Source: Pseudomonadota bacterium
Lineage (GTDB): Bacteria; Pseudomonadota; Gammaproteobacteria; Burkholderiales; Thiobacillaceae
Direction of reading: 5' to 3'
Assembly: GCA_021780975.1 (NCBI GenBank)
Contig: JAJXXS010000324.1
Coordinates: 1 to 7,079, forward strand
Length of the DNA stretch: 7,079 nucleotides
The notes beneath the pieces are model-generated. The model did no database searches, was not told the origin of the DNA, and saw only the letters and a list, made by a program, of their open reading frames with translations. The position numbers and the translations under genes are program-made. Positions 4,916 to 7,079 of the stretch are shown here, in pieces (position 1 is the first letter of the stretch; every line of letters starts with the position of its first letter).

Positions 4916-5764
4916 ATGTTCAGCAACACGCTCGTTTCGACCGAAGATCTGGCAGCGCATCTCGACGATCCCCAGTGGATAGTCTTTGATTGTCGCTTCA
5001 CCCTGACCGACCCCGCTGCCGGACGGCGCGCCTATGAAGTCGGCCATATCCCCGGCGCGCGTTATGCCGACCTGGACGCCGACCTCTCCGCCACGGCTGA
5101 GACGCACACTGGCCGCCACCCACTGCCCGACCCCAAGGTGTTGGCGCAGAAACTGTCTGCCTGGGGTGTGGGTGTGAATCGACAGGTGGTTGTGTACGAT
5201 GACAGTTTCAATTCCATGGCCGTGCGCATGTGGTGGCTGCTGCGCTGGCTGGGACACCCCGGAGTGGCAGTGCTGGATGGCGGCTGGCCGAAGTGGCTGA
5301 GGGAAAAGCGCCCGACGACGCCACTAGCGCCGCAACCGCGGCATGCACTTTTTGCGCATTTGCCGGAAACGAGCCAGATCGCCACAGCAGACGAAATCCT
5401 GCGACGCCTCTCCAGCCCGGAACAGGTCCTCATCGATGCACGCCCAGAACGCCGTTTCACCGGCGAATACGAACCGCTGGATCCGGTGGCCGGACACATC
5501 CCCGGCGCCATCAACTGGCCGTTCGAGGAAAATCTCGACTTTGACGGCACCTTCCTGGCGCCCGAGGCTTTGCGCGAAAACTACCAGGCCTTGTTGCAGG
5601 GGCGCGCTCCCCATCAGGTGATCCACGTGTGCGGGTCGGGCGTTACCGCCTGCCACAACGTGCTGGCGATGGAAATCGCGGGCCTGCCTGGCTCGCGCCT
5701 CTACCCGGGATCCTGGAGCGAATGGATCACCGACCCCACCCGGCCGGTCGCAACAGGAGAATAA
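4916..5764 (+). CDS. sseA: Two-domain sulfurtransferase of SseA / 3-mercaptopyruvate sulfurtransferase type
   Basis: Rhodanese-superfamily enzymes move a sulfane sulfur from donors such as mercaptopyruvate or thiosulfate to a thiol acceptor through a cysteine persulfide. The 282-residue protein has two rhodanese domains. The N-terminal one, about residues 7-128, has FDCRF, the HIPGARY motif at 44-50 and LDGGWPKW at 120-127. The C-terminal one, about 157-272, has VLIDARPERRFTG, GHIPGAIN and the active loop CGSGVTA at 239-245 with catalytic C239. CGSGVTA is the loop type of SseA, so mercaptopyruvate is more likely than thiosulfate; the in vivo donor here may differ. No signal peptide is seen, so it is cytoplasmic. 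The start at 4916 fits the family N-terminus but has no Shine-Dalgarno sequence. It lies 77 nt after the DsrC-like gene and 1 nt before the next gene, which suits a sulfur-relay role. Confidence 0.92.
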   Translation: MFSNTLVSTEDLAAHLDDPQWIVFDCRFTLTDPAAGRRAYEVGHIPGARYADLDADLSATAETHTGRHPLPDPKVLAQKLSAWGVGVNRQVVVYDDSFNSMAVRMWWLLRWLGHPGVAVLDGGWPKWLREKRPTTPLAPQPRHALFAHLPETSQIATADEILRRLSSPEQVLIDARPERRFTGEYEPLDPVAGHIPGAINWPFEENLDFDGTFLAPEALRENYQALLQGRAPHQVIHVCGSGVTACHNVLAMEIAGLPGSRLYPGSWSEWITDPTRPVATGE

Positions 5765-5765
5765 A

Positions 5766-6350
5766 ATGGCTCACGGCATCCGCGTCAAGACCGATTGGCA
5801 TAGCGAAGGGGACGACCCCAAAGGACCCGAGGAACAGGCCACGGTAGTGGCCACCAACATCTGGAAGCTGGCTGATCGCCTCACCATCAATCTGCAGGAG
5901 GCCGACTATGACATCGTCGATCTGCAGCGCGGCATCGGCATCATGGTGGAGGCCATGGCCTTCATGGTCCACCTGTCCGACCGCCTGATCTACGGGCGCA
6001 TCGAGGACGGCGAGCGCACGGCCTTCATTTCCACCATGGCGAGCCGCCTGGCGGAGATCGTGGAAGGAAACATTCACGACATCCTGGGGGATCACGACCA
6101 CCCCTACCAGGCCGCCTTCCTGGAGAAGATCAATGCCAGGAGCGTCGAGTATGCGACCTTCGATTTCGATCCACAGAACCCCAATTACCCCGTCAAGCAC
6201 TTTCTCGGGAGCTGCATCCGCGAACTCATGCTGGACAAGGACAAATCCTGGATCGCCGACCAGGTGTCCGAAATCGAGGTGCCGAAAATGCTGGACGTGT
6301 TGAAGCGCACGATAGATGGCCTGTACCCCCGCCACACTCCCGGCGGATGA
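5766..6350 (+). CDS. Unrecognised 194-residue soluble helical protein
   Basis: I do not recognise this protein's family. It is soluble, has no signal peptide or membrane segment and only one cysteine (C150). It appears largely alpha-helical: residues 22-75 (EQATVVATNIWKLADRLT through the MAFMVHLSDRL segment), 82-105 and 162-187 read as amphipathic helices. A histidine- and aspartate-rich stretch, HDILGDHDHPY (104-114), might bind a metal, but nothing proves it. The start at 5766 has AGGAG (5755-5759) with a 6-nt spacer and lies 1 nt after the rhodanese stop. Its own stop overlaps the next start in an ATGA arrangement, so it sits in a translationally coupled run of three genes. A role linked to sulfur transfer or the dioxygenase is only suggested by position. 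Confidence 0.85.
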   Translation: MAHGIRVKTDWHSEGDDPKGPEEQATVVATNIWKLADRLTINLQEADYDIVDLQRGIGIMVEAMAFMVHLSDRLIYGRIEDGERTAFISTMASRLAEIVEGNIHDILGDHDHPYQAAFLEKINARSVEYATFDFDPQNPNYPVKHFLGSCIRELMLDKDKSWIADQVSEIEVPKMLDVLKRTIDGLYPRHTPGG

Positions 6351-7079
6351 TTCCCCTATCCAGCCCCTTCCACCCGGACAGTATGGCCTACCCCGCTTGG
6401 CGTGACGCCAAGCTGGCCGCCTATCCTGCGCGCCTGGAAGACCTGCTGGTGGAAGTCGCCGATCCGCGCGCGCTCACCATGAGTGAACACGGTGCGTTGC
6501 TGGCACGCATCCGCAAAGCCAACATGGCCCTGTACGCCAGCCGCCTCACGGAGGGCGCGGACAAATCCATTCCCCGCCTGCTGGGGCTGCAGTTCGGTCT
6601 TGAGCGCCTGGACAGCAACCTGCTGGCGGACGAGGACGCCATCACTACCCTCACGGTGGCCGATGAGCCAGGGCGCAAAGGCGAATACATCCCTTACACC
6701 AACCGCCCCCTGCGCTGGCATACCGATGGCTATTACAACCGCGCAGAAAACGGCATCCGCGCCTTTCTGCTGCATTGCGTAGACACTGCCAGCGTAGGCG
6801 GCGAGAACGGCCTGCTTGATCACGAGATCGCTTACATCCTCCTGCGCGAGGAGGATCCAGCGCATATCCGTGCCCTGATGGGCGAGACCGTCATGACCAT
6901 TCCGCCGCGCATGGATGAAAGCGGCGTGGCCCGCGCCGCCGAAAGCGGGCCGGTGTTCGCCACCCTGCCGAGCGGTCAACTGCACATGCGCTATACCGCC
7001 CGCACACGCAGCATCGAATGGCAGGACACCATCGAGGTGCGTGCCGCAGTCACCGCCCTGGAAACCGTTTTCAACGGCA
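6347..7079 (+). CDS. TauD/TfdA-type Fe(II)/2-oxoglutarate-dependent dioxygenase (partial, C-terminus beyond right edge)
   Basis: This family uses Fe(II), O2 and 2-oxoglutarate to hydroxylate small molecules; taurine dioxygenase releases sulfite in this way. The open frame runs for 244 codons to the window end without a stop. The iron-binding HxD is seen at H125-T-D127 in RWHTDGYYN, followed by FLLHCVDTASVGGENGLLD (140-158), a typical TauD-like strand and loop. The second iron histidine and the 2-oxoglutarate arginine should lie beyond the right edge and cannot be checked. The ATG at 6347 overlaps the previous stop (ATGA), with GGCGG directly upstream; an internal ATG at 6383 is the alternative. 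Substrate is unknown. A sulfonate or other organosulfur substrate would suit the neighbours, but many family members act on sulfur-free compounds. Confidence 0.88.
   Translation, partial: MIPLSSPFHPDSMAYPAWRDAKLAAYPARLEDLLVEVADPRALTMSEHGALLARIRKANMALYASRLTEGADKSIPRLLGLQFGLERLDSNLLADEDAITTLTVADEPGRKGEYIPYTNRPLRWHTDGYYNRAENGIRAFLLHCVDTASVGGENGLLDHEIAYILLREEDPAHIRALMGETVMTIPPRMDESGVARAAESGPVFATLPSGQLHMRYTARTRSIEWQDTIEVRAAVTALETVFNG

Noticed and set aside
5727..6335. Minus-strand open frame opposite the 194-residue gene
   Set aside because: The plus-strand gene has a good ribosome binding site, 1-nt spacing and an ATGA overlap; the antisense frame has none of these.
6356..6985. Minus-strand open frame opposite the dioxygenase gene
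   Set aside because: The plus strand encodes the HTD dioxygenase motif in an unbroken frame; the antisense product has no recognisable features.
1..7079. CRISPR array expected with a Cas6-like gene
   Set aside because: I saw no regularly spaced direct repeats anywhere in the window; the only repeats are short inverted ones.
1..7079. Mobile elements, tRNA or rRNA genes
   Set aside because: No transposase, integrase, terminal repeats or RNA gene structures were seen; the gene order is that of a settled chromosomal locus.

Overview
The window is part of a chromosome of a sulfur-oxidising proteobacterium. The sequence is GC-rich with tightly packed genes. The four minus-strand genes (dsrA, dsrB, dsrE, dsrF) are the start of a reverse-type dissimilatory sulfite reductase (rDsr) operon. 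DsrE and DsrF mark the oxidative form of the pathway, because sulfate reducers lack them. Overall similarity to remembered proteins suggests a betaproteobacterial sulfur oxidiser (Thiobacillus / Sulfuricella / Gallionellales type), but this is an impression and not a computed assignment.

Layout. Bases 1-3144, minus strand: dsrA (3144-1846), dsrB (1767-697), dsrE (616-224) and the first 66 codons of dsrF (200 to beyond the left edge). A perfect 9-bp hairpin with a GCAA loop lies between dsrA and dsrB, and a weaker stem-loop lies between dsrB and dsrE. Bases 3145-3502: a 358-base divergent intergenic region with three inverted repeats and an AT-rich stretch that directly abuts the plus-strand start. 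Bases 3503-7079, plus strand: a 78-residue conserved-type small protein, a Cas6/Cmx6-like RAMP protein, a DsrC/TusE-family protein lacking both functional cysteines (RspA type), a two-domain rhodanese of SseA type, an unrecognised 194-residue protein, and the first 244 codons of a TauD/TfdA-type Fe(II)/2-oxoglutarate dioxygenase that runs off the right edge.

How the genes may work together. DsrAB is the sirohaem enzyme that oxidises protein-bound persulfide sulfur to sulfite. DsrE and DsrF, with DsrH expected just outside the window, pass sulfur to DsrC. The divergent cluster adds another sulfur-transfer enzyme (rhodanese) and a cysteine-less DsrC homologue that cannot carry sulfur and is better seen as regulatory. 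It also has a stand-alone CRISPR-processing-like RNA-binding protein with no CRISPR array in view. The most notable points are this association of a RAMP protein with the RspA-type protein, the apparent ATC start codon of the RAMP gene, the hairpin between dsrA and dsrB, and the inverted repeats between the two divergent units.
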